A stretch of 64,000 nucleotides of DNA from Candidatus Caenarcanales bacterium (GTDB taxonomy: Bacteria; Cyanobacteriota; Vampirovibrionia; Caenarcaniphilales; Caenarcanaceae): assembly GCA_030065015.1 (NCBI GenBank), contig JASJDU010000024.1, positions 1 to 64,000 on the forward strand. Reading direction: 5' to 3'. This document shows positions 36,091 through 44,640 of the stretch, one piece after another. The notes beneath the pieces were generated by a model that saw only the letters and a program-made list of their open reading frames with translations, was not told the origin of the DNA and made no database searches. Numbering within the stretch: position 1 is the stretch's first letter; every line of letters begins with the position of its first letter. Both the position numbers and the translations under genes were made by a program.

Positions 36091-36175
36091 GCCCCGGTGG
36101 CGGAATAGGTAGACGCTACGGACTTAAAATCCGTTGTCCGTTTAGGACGTGCCGGTTCAAGTCCGGCTCGGGGTA
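36091..36175 (+). tRNA. tRNA-Leu(UAA)
   Basis: An 85-base leucine tRNA folds well: acceptor GCCCCGG (36091-36097) pairs with TCGGGGT (36168-36174); the D-arm GCG/CGC follows; the anticodon loop CTTAAAA at 36123-36129 carries anticodon TAA at 36125-36127; a long variable arm of the class II type follows; and the T-arm is GCCGG-TTCAAGT-CCGGC. The 3' CCA is not encoded. A T-run follows directly and probably ends the transcript. There is no intron in the anticodon loop, where many cyanobacterial and plastid tRNA-Leu(UAA) genes have a group I intron. The gap from 35916 to 36277 holds nothing else I can support. Confidence 0.97.
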
Positions 36176-36277
36176 GTTTTTTTATTAATTTAGTTTCTTT
36201 TTCAAAATTAAAAGTAACTTTCTCATAAGTAATCTATTTGAAGCACAATAGGCAGTTTATTAACTTCCAAACCAATA

Positions 36278-37651
36278 ATGTTTAGCTCATTTGTTAATGA
36301 AGTCCTAATAAGAAGTAAAAGATTACTCCTTATAGGACTAGATTATTTTTTCTTACTTATGAGTATCTTTATAGCTCATATATATTTCGAATATCCGGAA
36401 TTTGGATTAATTCCAGATGAATCGTCAAGTTTGTGGATATCTTTTTTGGTTTTCATTTTTCTTGTTCAATTTGTAGTTTTTTATACATCCGAGCTTTACA
36501 TTGTTCCAACAAGACATAAACGAGTATTAAAAACAAATAGCATTTACCTTCTCCTTTGCTTACTTATAGTTTTTTCTTTGATTGCAATTTTTTGTTATGC
36601 AACCAAATTTTCATTAGGAAGAGACGTTTTATTGTTAGGAGCTTTTATTAGTTTTATCTGCTCAGTTGTCAATAGATTACTTTTAGTTCAAGTTTTTTCA
36701 CCTAAATATTTTGGTCTCACTCAGCCAATTAAATGCCTTTTTGTCGGTAATGGACCATTGTCAGAACAGCTCAAAATTGAGCGTAATTTTGTAACAAGGT
36801 ACAAGCTGATTGAATTTAACATATTGGAGAATGCGAGCTGCTTTAGAGAAATAATTAAAGAGCTTGGTGTCGAAGTGATATTAATCGATCCAACTTCTAA
36901 TATAAAAATTTCAAATGAGCTTTTAGAAGAGCTAATAAAACTAAAATTTCAACAAATACAAGTTGTTGATATGGGAAGTTTTTTTGAAAAAGTTACTTTT
37001 AAGGTTCCGCTGTTATATCTAACTGGAAGTTGGTTTTTGAATACACAAGTTTTTAATGAAATATCTAATCGAACACTATTCAGAGCAAAAAGGATTTTTG
37101 ATATCTTTGTAGTTCTTCTTTTAGCACCAGTAGCATTACCTCTAGTTCTCATTAGCGGTGCATTGATGAAGTTAACGTCATCTGGCAAAATCATATATAA
37201 GCAAGAAAGAGTTGGAGAAAATGGACAAATTTTCACTGTTTTCAAATTACGTTCAATGATTGAAGAGTCTGAAAAAGATGGTGTACAGTGGACACTAAAG
37301 AATGATCCTAGAATAACGCGAATCGGCAAATTTTTACGCACTTTAAGGATTGATGAATTACCTCAATTGTGGAATATTTTCATTGGTGAAATGAGTTTAA
37401 TAGGTCCTAGGCCCGAAAGACCTGAATTTACAAAAGAGTTAAAAAGAGATATCCCATATTATGATTTGAGACATTCAGTCAAGCCAGGCTTGTCGGGTTG
37501 GGCTCAAATAAATGAACCATTAGCTTCCCCTTCAGAATCATTAGAGAAACTAGAATATGATTTGTTTTACGTAAGAAATATCTCTCTTTGGATTGAATTA
37601 AGTATTGTTCTGCAAACTATAAAGGTGATCTTTATGCGTAAAGGAAGATAG
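36278..37651 (+). CDS. Polyprenyl-phosphate sugar-1-phosphate transferase
   Basis: This 457-residue enzyme belongs to the exopolysaccharide initiating transferases (WbaP/WcaJ-like), which move a sugar-1-phosphate from a nucleotide sugar to undecaprenyl phosphate at the inner membrane. The N-terminal part has four or five membrane segments (about residues 15-130). A mid region resembles a nucleotide-fold domain. The C-terminal catalytic part has the family sequence KRIFDIFVVLLLAPVALPL, then IYKQERVGENGQIFTVFKLRSM, LPQLWNIFIGEMSLIGPRP and KPGLSGWAQIN. The sugar (glucose, galactose or other) cannot be assigned. manC at 53373 supplies GDP-mannose for the same kind of polysaccharide pathway. It lies 100 bases downstream of tRNA-Leu. 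ATG start at 36278. Confidence 0.92.
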   Translation: MFSSFVNEVLIRSKRLLLIGLDYFFLLMSIFIAHIYFEYPEFGLIPDESSSLWISFLVFIFLVQFVVFYTSELYIVPTRHKRVLKTNSIYLLLCLLIVFSLIAIFCYATKFSLGRDVLLLGAFISFICSVVNRLLLVQVFSPKYFGLTQPIKCLFVGNGPLSEQLKIERNFVTRYKLIEFNILENASCFREIIKELGVEVILIDPTSNIKISNELLEELIKLKFQQIQVVDMGSFFEKVTFKVPLLYLTGSWFLNTQVFNEISNRTLFRAKRIFDIFVVLLLAPVALPLVLISGALMKLTSSGKIIYKQERVGENGQIFTVFKLRSMIEESEKDGVQWTLKNDPRITRIGKFLRTLRIDELPQLWNIFIGEMSLIGPRPERPEFTKELKRDIPYYDLRHSVKPGLSGWAQINEPLASPSESLEKLEYDLFYVRNISLWIELSIVLQTIKVIFMRKGR

Positions 37652-37745
37652 ATTTTTAGTACAGATACTCAGTAAAAGACCCAAAAATATTTGAGTTTAT
37701 TGCTATATTTTTTTAAATTTTGTATCTTTAGGTTTTTTTATAATA

Positions 37746-38900
37746 ATGACTCAAACAAAAGTTGAAACTTCAAAAGGCGGTTTGGAAGGTGTTATTGCCG
37801 GGGAAAGTAAAATATGTTTAATTGATGGTGAAAAAAGAAAGTTATATTACAGAGGTTATAGTGCAGCGGACTTAGCTCAAAAGTCATGCTTCGAAGAAAC
37901 GGCTTATTTGCTACTAACTGGTAATCTTCCAAATCAAAAAGAATTGGAAGATTTTAAAGCTGATCTATTAACTGCAAGATATATTCCAACTCAAGTTCTT
38001 GCGATGATAGCTTTAGTTCCTCCTCATACTCACCCAATGGACGTATTGAGAAGTATTGTATCTTCTCTTAGCCAGCATGAGTCAGAAGTTGCTGATAATT
38101 CACCAGAAGCTAATTTGAGAAAAGCAACTAAATTACTTGCACAAGCACCAGTTATTGTTGCCGCCTATCACAGGCTTCGTAATGGTCTTCAACCCGTTCC
38201 TCCCATGAAGAAATTAAGCCTAGCAGCAAATTTTTTATATATGCTTTCAGGAGAAGAACCAGATCAGTATTCACAAGAAGTATTTGATGATTGCTTGATC
38301 TTACATGCTGATCATGGATTTAACGCTTCTACTTTCACTGCTAGAGTTACAGCAGCAACACTATCTGATATGCATTCTGCTGTAACTGCGGCAATTGGAG
38401 CATTGAAAGGTAAACTGCACGGTGGAGCTAACCAAGACGTGATGGAGTTGCTGAAAAGAATTGGTAGTGCTGATAATGCAATTCCCACTATAAGTAAAAT
38501 GTTTGAGAACGGTGAAAAAGTTCCTGGTTTTGGTCACAGAGTTTATAGAAATTGTGAAGATCCGAGAGCAACTATTCTCCGTGAAGCTTCTAAAGAACTA
38601 TCCGCTAGAGAGAATAACGATAAGTGGTTTAAAATTTCAGAAGCCGTGGATAAGTTCGTTGTTAAGACTAGTGAAGAGAAAGGAAAAGCAATCTTTCCTA
38701 ATGTAGATTTCTATTCAGCTTCAACATATAGTGTTTTAGGCATTGAAACTGAGTTGTTCACCCCAATTTTTGCAATGTCACGTTTAGCAGGATGGTGTGC
38801 TCATATCATGGAACAACATGAAAACAACAGGTTAATTAGACCCAAAGCGCAATATATAGGAGAAAGAGATTTATCTTATTTAGAAATATCCAAAAGGTAA
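37746..38900 (+). CDS. gltA: Citrate synthase
   Basis: Citrate synthase condenses oxaloacetate with acetyl-CoA. The 384-residue protein has the bacterial short form. The first region YRGYSAADLAQKSCFEETAYLLL, the LHADHGFNASTFTARV segment (catalytic His region), the GKLHGGANQDVMELL motif, the PGFGHRVYR loop with its catalytic histidine, and the VDFYSASTYSVLGI segment (catalytic Asp) are all present. It may also act as a 2-methylcitrate synthase, which cannot be excluded by sequence alone. ATG start at 37746; no Shine-Dalgarno is seen. It follows the sugar transferase gene by 94 bases. With mdh it gives two TCA enzymes. Confidence 0.95.
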   Translation: MTQTKVETSKGGLEGVIAGESKICLIDGEKRKLYYRGYSAADLAQKSCFEETAYLLLTGNLPNQKELEDFKADLLTARYIPTQVLAMIALVPPHTHPMDVLRSIVSSLSQHESEVADNSPEANLRKATKLLAQAPVIVAAYHRLRNGLQPVPPMKKLSLAANFLYMLSGEEPDQYSQEVFDDCLILHADHGFNASTFTARVTAATLSDMHSAVTAAIGALKGKLHGGANQDVMELLKRIGSADNAIPTISKMFENGEKVPGFGHRVYRNCEDPRATILREASKELSARENNDKWFKISEAVDKFVVKTSEEKGKAIFPNVDFYSASTYSVLGIETELFTPIFAMSRLAGWCAHIMEQHENNRLIRPKAQYIGERDLSYLEISKR

Positions 38901-38986
38901 ACGTAAATTAGAGTCAGTATTTTATTTGAGAAATAGATATTGCTTTGAAAAATTAGTAATAAAAATTAAATCATTTGTTCTTTGGT

Positions 38987-39748
38987 TTAAAAGACTTTTA
39001 CCCCTTCTAGGATCAACTCTACAAATCTGGCCTTCATAAAGGGCAAGGTTAGTATTATTACTAGAACACCAACTAGTGGTTTTAAAGAGAAGCTGATACT
39101 GAATGGGTTTATTTGTTGAGCAGCTCGAGACATTAATCCCAGCACAATATCCATAAAAAGTGTTACCAGAATAATGGGAGAGGCTCCAATTATTCCAAAA
39201 GTAATTACTTTCTGAGTTAGGCTAACAACTTGCAACATATTTATCTTAAAAGTCGAAAAGTCAATTGCTGTCAACGGAAACAATTCAAAGCTCTTGACAA
39301 AAGATATTAGAGTCAGCTCTAAACCACCGACATACAAGAACATAACAATACCAAAAGTATTGAAAAACAAACTTAAAGTGGTTGTTTGGCCGAGGTTTGG
39401 GTCAAACAATGAAACTGCATTCAGTCCAAGCTGATTATCCATAACCTCACCGGCGACTTGGATTATATCCAGTACTAAACGCGTTAAAAAAGCAACAAAC
39501 ATTCCTGCCAGAACATTCAATCCCAAGCTCAAAAAGAAATTATAAGAATTCATATCTGTGGGAGCGGCAGGAACTATGGGGCTTATAATTACAGCTATTA
39601 GCAAAGACATTGCTACCTTTACCAAAATGGGGAAGCTTCTTTGTGGAAAAGCAGGAAAAAGATGAGTAAAGCCTAAAACCCTCGCAAAAATAAGCATGAG
39701 TGAGCTCATCCAAGTGTTATAAATTTGATTTAGATCAGAGTATTCCAC
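38987..39748 (-). CDS. fliR: Flagellar-type export protein FliR
   Basis: FliR forms, with FliP and FliQ, the export gate of the flagellar type III secretion apparatus in the inner membrane. The 253-residue protein has six to eight hydrophobic segments. The family landmarks are the N-terminal FARVLGFTHLFPAFPQRSF stretch, GEVMDNQLGLNAVSLFDP and the C-terminal LKPLVGVLVIILTLPF. The frame starts with GTG at 39748. It is separated from fliO-fliP-fliQ by a helicase gene and a two-gene cassette, and all four flagellar genes lie on the minus strand, unlike the frequent fliPQR-flhBA arrangement. A virulence-type T3SS homologue cannot be fully excluded, but the sequence looks flagellar. Confidence 0.88.
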   Translation of the reverse strand: MEYSDLNQIYNTWMSSLMLIFARVLGFTHLFPAFPQRSFPILVKVAMSLLIAVIISPIVPAAPTDMNSYNFFLSLGLNVLAGMFVAFLTRLVLDIIQVAGEVMDNQLGLNAVSLFDPNLGQTTTLSLFFNTFGIVMFLYVGGLELTLISFVKSFELFPLTAIDFSTFKINMLQVVSLTQKVITFGIIGASPIILVTLFMDIVLGLMSRAAQQINPFSISFSLKPLVGVLVIILTLPFMKARFVELILEGVKVF

Positions 39749-39859
39749 AGAATATTCGTAAATATTTATGAGAAGCCGAACAATAATATATGAGTAAACT
39801 ACAAATAATCTAATTCAATGATTTATAGTTTATACTCCGTCTAATAATCTTGACACAAC

Positions 39860-41965
39860 TTGATAAGCAACATAAACCTTGATCCTTCTTCCATATTTCC
39901 TTTTGAACTTGATCATTTTCAAAAAGAAGCCATTAATATGCTTGATAATGGAAAAAGTGTTTTGGTTTGTGCACCCACAGGATCTGGGAAAACGGCAATT
40001 GCTGAGTATGTAATTCACAAAGCAATCGCAGAAAACAAGAAAATTTTTTATACAACTCCTTTAAAAGCTTTAAGTAACCAAAAATTCTTCGACTTATCTC
40101 AACTATTGGGTGAGTCCAAAGTCGGTCTTTTGACTGGAGACGTTCAAGTAAATAGAGAAGCAGAAGTCATAGTTCTAACTACTGAAATCTTCAGAAATAT
40201 GCTTTATAAATCTGAGGAAGAAAGAGATTTGCTAGAGAGAATGGGTTATTTAGTTCTTGACGAATGCCATTATATGCAAAATGCGGATAGAGGAACAGTG
40301 TGGGAGGAATCGATAATTTATTGTCCACCACAAACTCAAATTATTGGTCTTTCCGCAACTATTGGGAATCCTGAAAAACTAAGTCAATGGATTAATGAAA
40401 CTCATGGACCCACAGAACTTATAACAAGTGACACAAGACCAGTTCCACTAAGATTCTTCTTCTTTGGAAAAGATGGAATCATGCCAATTAATACTCCTGA
40501 GGGGAAGTTAAACAAACGCCTATTAACCAAACAAGGTAATAAAAAGAGCTCAAATAATAATCTACCTAAAATTAACGATGTAATTGCTGAGCTTCAAAGC
40601 CGAGAAATGCTTCCAGTTATTTATTTTTTGTTTAGCCGTAAAGGTTGTGAAGTTGCATTGAAAAGATTACAGCATTACCAGTACTCGTTACTATCTCCAG
40701 AAGAGAGTTCTCGGCTAGATCAGGAGTTGAAACAAGCTTGTAAGCAACTACCTTGGCTTAGATTTCATCAGCATTTTTATTTTCTGAAGAGAGGAGTAGC
40801 CGCTCATCATGCTGGTCTCTTACCTGCATTGAAGAGTTTAATTGAAAGACTATTTCAGAAGAACTTAGTTAAAGTTGTTTTTGCAACTGAAACTCTGGCT
40901 GCAGGAGTCAATATGCCAGCTAGATCAGTTGTTATTTCCCAAATATCAAAAAGAGCAGAATCCGGTCATAGGCTTTTGACCGGTAGTGAATTCTTGCAAA
41001 TGAGTGGAAGAGCTGGTAGAAGGGGAATGGATAAAATTGGCTACGCAACAGTTCTAGAAACTCGTTTTGAGGGAGCCTGGGAAATATGCCAACTTGCTTC
41101 AACTCCTTCGGAAGATTTACATAGTTCATTTACACCAAGTTACGTAATGGTACTTAATCTTGCGGCTAGGTATTCTTGGGAACAGTGTAAGGATATTGTT
41201 TTGAAAAGCTTTGCAAGATTTGAGATCTCTGAAGAAATTAAGTCCTTGTTGAATACCAAAAACCAGCTGAAAAAAACTTTGGAAAAGAAAAGAACGGATC
41301 CTGCAAAAAGCAAAAAAACAGAAAAAAAATTAGAAAAATTAAATAGAGAACTTGCTCAACTTGAATTAATACCTTGGCCAGACTTTGAACGTTCTGCAGA
41401 AGTTTTAATGAAGTTTGAGTATATGAACACAAATTTTCAACCCACTCCAAAAGGTATTTGGGCCGCCGATATTAGGGGAGACAATATTTTATTTTTATCT
41501 GAAATAATTCACTCAAAGATTTTGGATAAATTAACACCCTATGAATTATGTGGTTTCGTTTGCAGTCTAACTAGCTATGAAGCCCGTTGGAAGCAAAACA
41601 ATCCAAACTCAAAATCCTGGGCAATAACTGAAGAAATAGAAAAAACAGCCAGAGATATTTTTGAGATTGTAAAAAGAATTGCCGAAGTTCAAAATGATTG
41701 TGATTTAATGGTGAAAATTCCCTTCACTCCCTCTTTTATTGAGCTGGGTTTTGACTGGGCTTGTAATTATGAATGGCAAGAACTTTTAGACAAATATAAG
41801 GCGGATGAGGGAGACTTGGTGAAAATTATCAAGCAAGCCTCCGATTTACTCAAGCAAATAACGGTATGTAGAGGAAGTTCTTTAGAGTTAATTAATAATG
41901 CAAATAAAGCTTTCGATTTAATTTATAGAACCCCGATAAAAGATGAATTGAGCAGTCAAGATTAA
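39860..41965 (+). CDS. Ski2/Mtr4-like DEAD-box RNA helicase
   Basis: This 701-residue superfamily II helicase has the Q-like start FELDHFQKEAI, motif I APTGSGKTAIAEY, motif II LDECHYMQN (DECH), motif III SATIGN, and C-terminal motifs FATETLAAGVNMPAR and QMSGRAGRRGMD. The arrangement resembles the Ski2/Mtr4 and plant chloroplast ISE2 helicases, which act on RNA, and similar genes are common in cyanobacteria. Residues about 430-540 carry a charged, coiled-coil-like insert before the C-terminal domain. There is no ATG; the only frame-extending start near the Q-like motif is TTG at 39860, and a stop lies just upstream. The gene is divergent from fliR, so a functional tie to flagella is not implied. 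Confidence 0.88.
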   Translation: MISNINLDPSSIFPFELDHFQKEAINMLDNGKSVLVCAPTGSGKTAIAEYVIHKAIAENKKIFYTTPLKALSNQKFFDLSQLLGESKVGLLTGDVQVNREAEVIVLTTEIFRNMLYKSEEERDLLERMGYLVLDECHYMQNADRGTVWEESIIYCPPQTQIIGLSATIGNPEKLSQWINETHGPTELITSDTRPVPLRFFFFGKDGIMPINTPEGKLNKRLLTKQGNKKSSNNNLPKINDVIAELQSREMLPVIYFLFSRKGCEVALKRLQHYQYSLLSPEESSRLDQELKQACKQLPWLRFHQHFYFLKRGVAAHHAGLLPALKSLIERLFQKNLVKVVFATETLAAGVNMPARSVVISQISKRAESGHRLLTGSEFLQMSGRAGRRGMDKIGYATVLETRFEGAWEICQLASTPSEDLHSSFTPSYVMVLNLAARYSWEQCKDIVLKSFARFEISEEIKSLLNTKNQLKKTLEKKRTDPAKSKKTEKKLEKLNRELAQLELIPWPDFERSAEVLMKFEYMNTNFQPTPKGIWAADIRGDNILFLSEIIHSKILDKLTPYELCGFVCSLTSYEARWKQNNPNSKSWAITEEIEKTARDIFEIVKRIAEVQNDCDLMVKIPFTPSFIELGFDWACNYEWQELLDKYKADEGDLVKIIKQASDLLKQITVCRGSSLELINNANKAFDLIYRTPIKDELSSQD

Positions 41966-42065
41966 GAGTTTTTCATTTTATATTCAGTTTCCAAATGTTT
42001 CTCTCTTTAAAAGTTGTAACAATTAAATAATGTTTTAATATTCAAATATAAAAGAGGTCGATATT

Positions 42066-42476
42066 ATGTCTTGGTTCAGCGGTATACCTATTTTGGGTGG
42101 ATTGTTTGGAGGTAGTAATACCAATCAAAACGTTAAATCTACAGCAGAGAAAAAGGTTAAATTAGCAGATTCAAGCAACCCTTACAACATAAAATCTCGC
42201 AGATTAACTTTTGGTAATCGAACTTCCATTGGCTTTAACAAAGATACAAAGGGAATAGTAGAATTGATAAATGTTAGCAATGATCATGAAGCATCGATAG
42301 AAGCTTTAATGGCTTCTGCAGTAGCTGCAAATCTTTCACCAGAGATAATCAAAACTTACACAGAAATAAGAAATATATTGCAACAAAATCGTTCTACCCC
42401 TCTAAGAAGCTATGCGCAAGAATTTCAAAAATGGCAATACTTATCCAAATCAATTCAGTACAAGTTTTTAGCTTAA
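42066..42476 (+). CDS. Unknown 136-residue protein, first gene of a two-gene cassette
   Basis: I do not recognise this protein. It begins MSWFSGIPILGGLFGGSNTN, a glycine-rich hydrophobic N-terminus followed by a basic and polar segment and then a helical C-terminal half (VSNDHEASIEALMASAVAAN, KTYTEIRNILQQ). There is no standard cleavable signal. It has one of the best Shine-Dalgarno sequences in the window (GAGGT, 7 bases before the ATG at 42066). It is followed by the 155-residue gene after 15 bases. The cassette is convergent with fliOPQ and downstream of the helicase gene. It may be a cytoplasmic or exported partner of the secretion system, but that is only inference from position. Confidence 0.7.
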   Translation: MSWFSGIPILGGLFGGSNTNQNVKSTAEKKVKLADSSNPYNIKSRRLTFGNRTSIGFNKDTKGIVELINVSNDHEASIEALMASAVAANLSPEIIKTYTEIRNILQQNRSTPLRSYAQEFQKWQYLSKSIQYKFLA

Positions 42477-42491
42477 GAGGAGAAAAATAAT

Positions 42492-42959
42492 ATGAATCTT
42501 CAAATACCAATAAAAATGGGGGATAACTATGAGTTCAAAAACAATGTATCACCGGTTAAAAATCCTTTAATTAACCTTATAAAAAATGCCAATATAAGAC
42601 AGCAGGCAATTAGAGGCTCAACAAATTATAGTGACACAAACCCTACAGTAATTATTAATCAACTTTCACAATCTTTAGAAGTCCTAAAAAATGTCAAGAG
42701 CACATTGAAAAATGTACCTCCTCAACAAAGGCAAGCTATAGTAAGCCACTTTGAACAAAAACATAAACTAACTGTTCAAAAAGTTCATTCTTTACTTAGC
42801 AAAACCGCTAGTAACAATCAACAAATAGGTAACCTCATTCAATCTGTGGGTTCAGCAAGGTTAGAACAAATAAATGGTTCCTCACCAGTACCTTTTCCGG
42901 TGTTGCGGCGACTAGCTCGTTCTACACCTGAGCAAGCTTACAACTTTGCAACAGGCTAA
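42492..42959 (+). CDS. Unknown 155-residue protein, second gene of the cassette
   Basis: I do not recognise this protein. It is polar, Asn- and Gln-rich, with a helical middle (ISQLSQSLEVLKNVKSTLKNV-like pattern at about residues 50-75) and no signal or membrane segment. The ATG at 42492 has a strong Shine-Dalgarno (AGGAG, 9 bases upstream). The 15-base spacing from the 136-residue gene indicates an operon. It ends 14 bases before the convergent fliQ-like gene. Like its neighbour it could be an export substrate or chaperone of the flagellar system, but no motif shows this. Confidence 0.7.
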   Translation: MNLQIPIKMGDNYEFKNNVSPVKNPLINLIKNANIRQQAIRGSTNYSDTNPTVIINQLSQSLEVLKNVKSTLKNVPPQQRQAIVSHFEQKHKLTVQKVHSLLSKTASNNQQIGNLIQSVGSARLEQINGSSPVPFPVLRRLARSTPEQAYNFATG

Positions 42960-42973
42960 ACTAAGCAATAAAC

Positions 42974-43981
42974 CTACCACCAAGTTACATCCTTAGAGGA
43001 AGATGAAGCATCTTCCTTAGTTATCTGTGAGTTTGTATAACTTGGTAGTTTTGGTTTAAATATTTCCTTTGGTTTGTAACTTTCTTCTTTAGTAAGTTCC
43101 TTATTGTTTCTTGCATCACTCAAAAAGACTTTGTTTTTATCCGATCTAGTTTTTTCTGAGTAAGGATTGTTTCTTTGAACTTTATTTCTTGAATTTGTTC
43201 TTTTTCTTTGAGTATTTAACTTCATTGTGGAATTTGATGATTGGCTTTGATGAAAGTTTCTATCCGGTAATGGTGGATAGCCATTTGAGAAACTTTCACT
43301 AAGGTCATCATAATTTTGTTGGTTGGAGTAACTTCTAAAACTCTTATCAACTGTACTATTCAAATTATTCAAGTTGTTGTTATCTGAAAAGCTATAACTA
43401 CTTGGTGAATGATATCTAGAGTGATTTGGATTATTAAAAGTTGGATCCGCTTTGTAATTTTGCTTTTGATTATAAGTATATGTTTTTGGTGATGGGCTGG
43501 TTTGCATTGCATTGGAAAATGCTTTTATTGGGGGTGAAAGAGTTACATTGAAAGAACCTTGAGTAGACGATAATCTGCCATAAGAACTAAAGGGAGCGTT
43601 TGATGGAATATTAGGATTTGAAGAGTGTTGTGAATCAACTGGAGAACGCTTTATAGTATCTCCCAGTTCTTCCTCACCACTTTTTATATCTTGGGAATAA
43701 GGAATAGAATCCCGGTTCAGCATTACCATAGAGAATGCTTTTCCAATTGTTTTTTCTGTAAATCTAGTGAGATAAGAGAACATCCACATCCCCAAGAATA
43801 CCAAAAGCAACATAACACCAATGAGTTTAATTGCAGACGGTATTGTTTGATCTTGCACTTGAGTAGCTGCTTGAAGAATACCAATTAATAAACCAACTGC
43901 AGCAGCGGCAATAATAATTGGACCAGCCACTATCAGGATGGTCATTATTCCTTCCCTCAATGGCCCAAGCATCCAATTCAC
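42974..43981 (-). CDS. fliQ: FliQ with a long Asn/Ser-rich C-terminal extension
   Basis: FliQ is a small inner-membrane subunit of the flagellar export gate, normally close to 90 residues with two membrane helices. Here residues about 1-90 match the family: REGIMTILIVAGPII, then VGLLIGILQAATQVQDQTI, the second helix IKLIGVMLLLVFLGMWMFSYL. The remaining 245 residues are low in hydrophobicity and rich in Asn, Ser, Pro, Lys and Tyr, with no recognised domain. I see no frameshift that could have joined two genes. The start is either GTG at 43981, overlapping the fliP stop by four bases, or an ATG three codons later. It is the last gene of the fliO-fliP-fliQ run. Confidence 0.85.
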   Translation of the reverse strand: MNWMLGPLREGIMTILIVAGPIIIAAAAVGLLIGILQAATQVQDQTIPSAIKLIGVMLLLVFLGMWMFSYLTRFTEKTIGKAFSMVMLNRDSIPYSQDIKSGEEELGDTIKRSPVDSQHSSNPNIPSNAPFSSYGRLSSTQGSFNVTLSPPIKAFSNAMQTSPSPKTYTYNQKQNYKADPTFNNPNHSRYHSPSSYSFSDNNNLNNLNSTVDKSFRSYSNQQNYDDLSESFSNGYPPLPDRNFHQSQSSNSTMKLNTQRKRTNSRNKVQRNNPYSEKTRSDKNKVFLSDARNNKELTKEESYKPKEIFKPKLPSYTNSQITKEDASSSSKDVTWW

Positions 43982-44640
43982 ATGAAACTCTCCACAAGCC
44001 CCTTAATTATTAAAGACCAACCATCAACGGCAACAAAAATCATAAGCTTAAAGGGTAGAGAGATAATAGTGGGACTCAACATCATCATCCCTAAAGCTAA
44101 TAAGATATTCGCAACAATCAAGTCAATAACTAAAAAGGGAACATAGATCAAAAAAGCTAAGGAAAAAGCAATTCTTAACTCTCCAAGGATGTGTGCACCA
44201 ACCAACTCCGCAAAACCAATATCATCCACACTTTCTGGAATCGGCTTTCTAGATAAATCATAAAAAAACTTTATATCTTTTTCATCAACCTGTTCCAGCA
44301 TTCTTTTTCTCAAAGGGTTGTAAGAAGAAACCATTGCTTGGCCTAGCGTTATTTCTTTTCTTGATAACGGAGCTACGGCAATATCGTTAATTTCTTGTAA
44401 GGTAGGCGCCATAATAAAAACCGTCAAAATTAAAGACAATCCTGTTAATACCAAAGTTGGCGGTATATTTTGAACACCAATGGCTTGCCTAATCAGAGCT
44501 AAAACAATAATAATCCTTAAAAACGGAGTTGTGGTTAAAACCATAAGAGGAATGAAAGTAACCAGAACTAAAAAGGCCAAAAACTGAAGACTTGGCTCAA
44601 GATTTTGAGGTAAAAGGCTATCTATTACTTGCGGTTCCAT
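43978..44640 (-). CDS. fliP: Flagellar-type export protein FliP
   Basis: FliP forms the ring of the flagellar export gate with FliQ and FliR in the inner membrane. The 220-residue protein has the four family membrane segments: LQFLAFLVLVTFIPLMVLTT, then LRIIIVLALIRQAIGV, the IPPTLVLTGLSLILTVFIMAP segment, and the C-terminal helices around AFLIYVPFLVIDLIVANILL with MMLSPTIISLPFKLMIF. There is no long N-terminal signal sequence; the first 15 residues are short and polar. It starts at the ATG at 44640, sharing one base with the fliO stop (TAATG), and ends in a four-base overlap with fliQ, indicating tight coupling. Identification is secure as FliP/SctR type. Confidence 0.93.
   Translation of the reverse strand: MEPQVIDSLLPQNLEPSLQFLAFLVLVTFIPLMVLTTTPFLRIIIVLALIRQAIGVQNIPPTLVLTGLSLILTVFIMAPTLQEINDIAVAPLSRKEITLGQAMVSSYNPLRKRMLEQVDEKDIKFFYDLSRKPIPESVDDIGFAELVGAHILGELRIAFSLAFLIYVPFLVIDLIVANILLALGMMMLSPTIISLPFKLMIFVAVDGWSLIIKGLVESFM

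Noticed and set aside
36176-36190. T-run after tRNA-Leu as a separate terminator
   Set aside because: It is simply the expected tail of the tRNA transcript and has no hairpin of its own beyond the tRNA.
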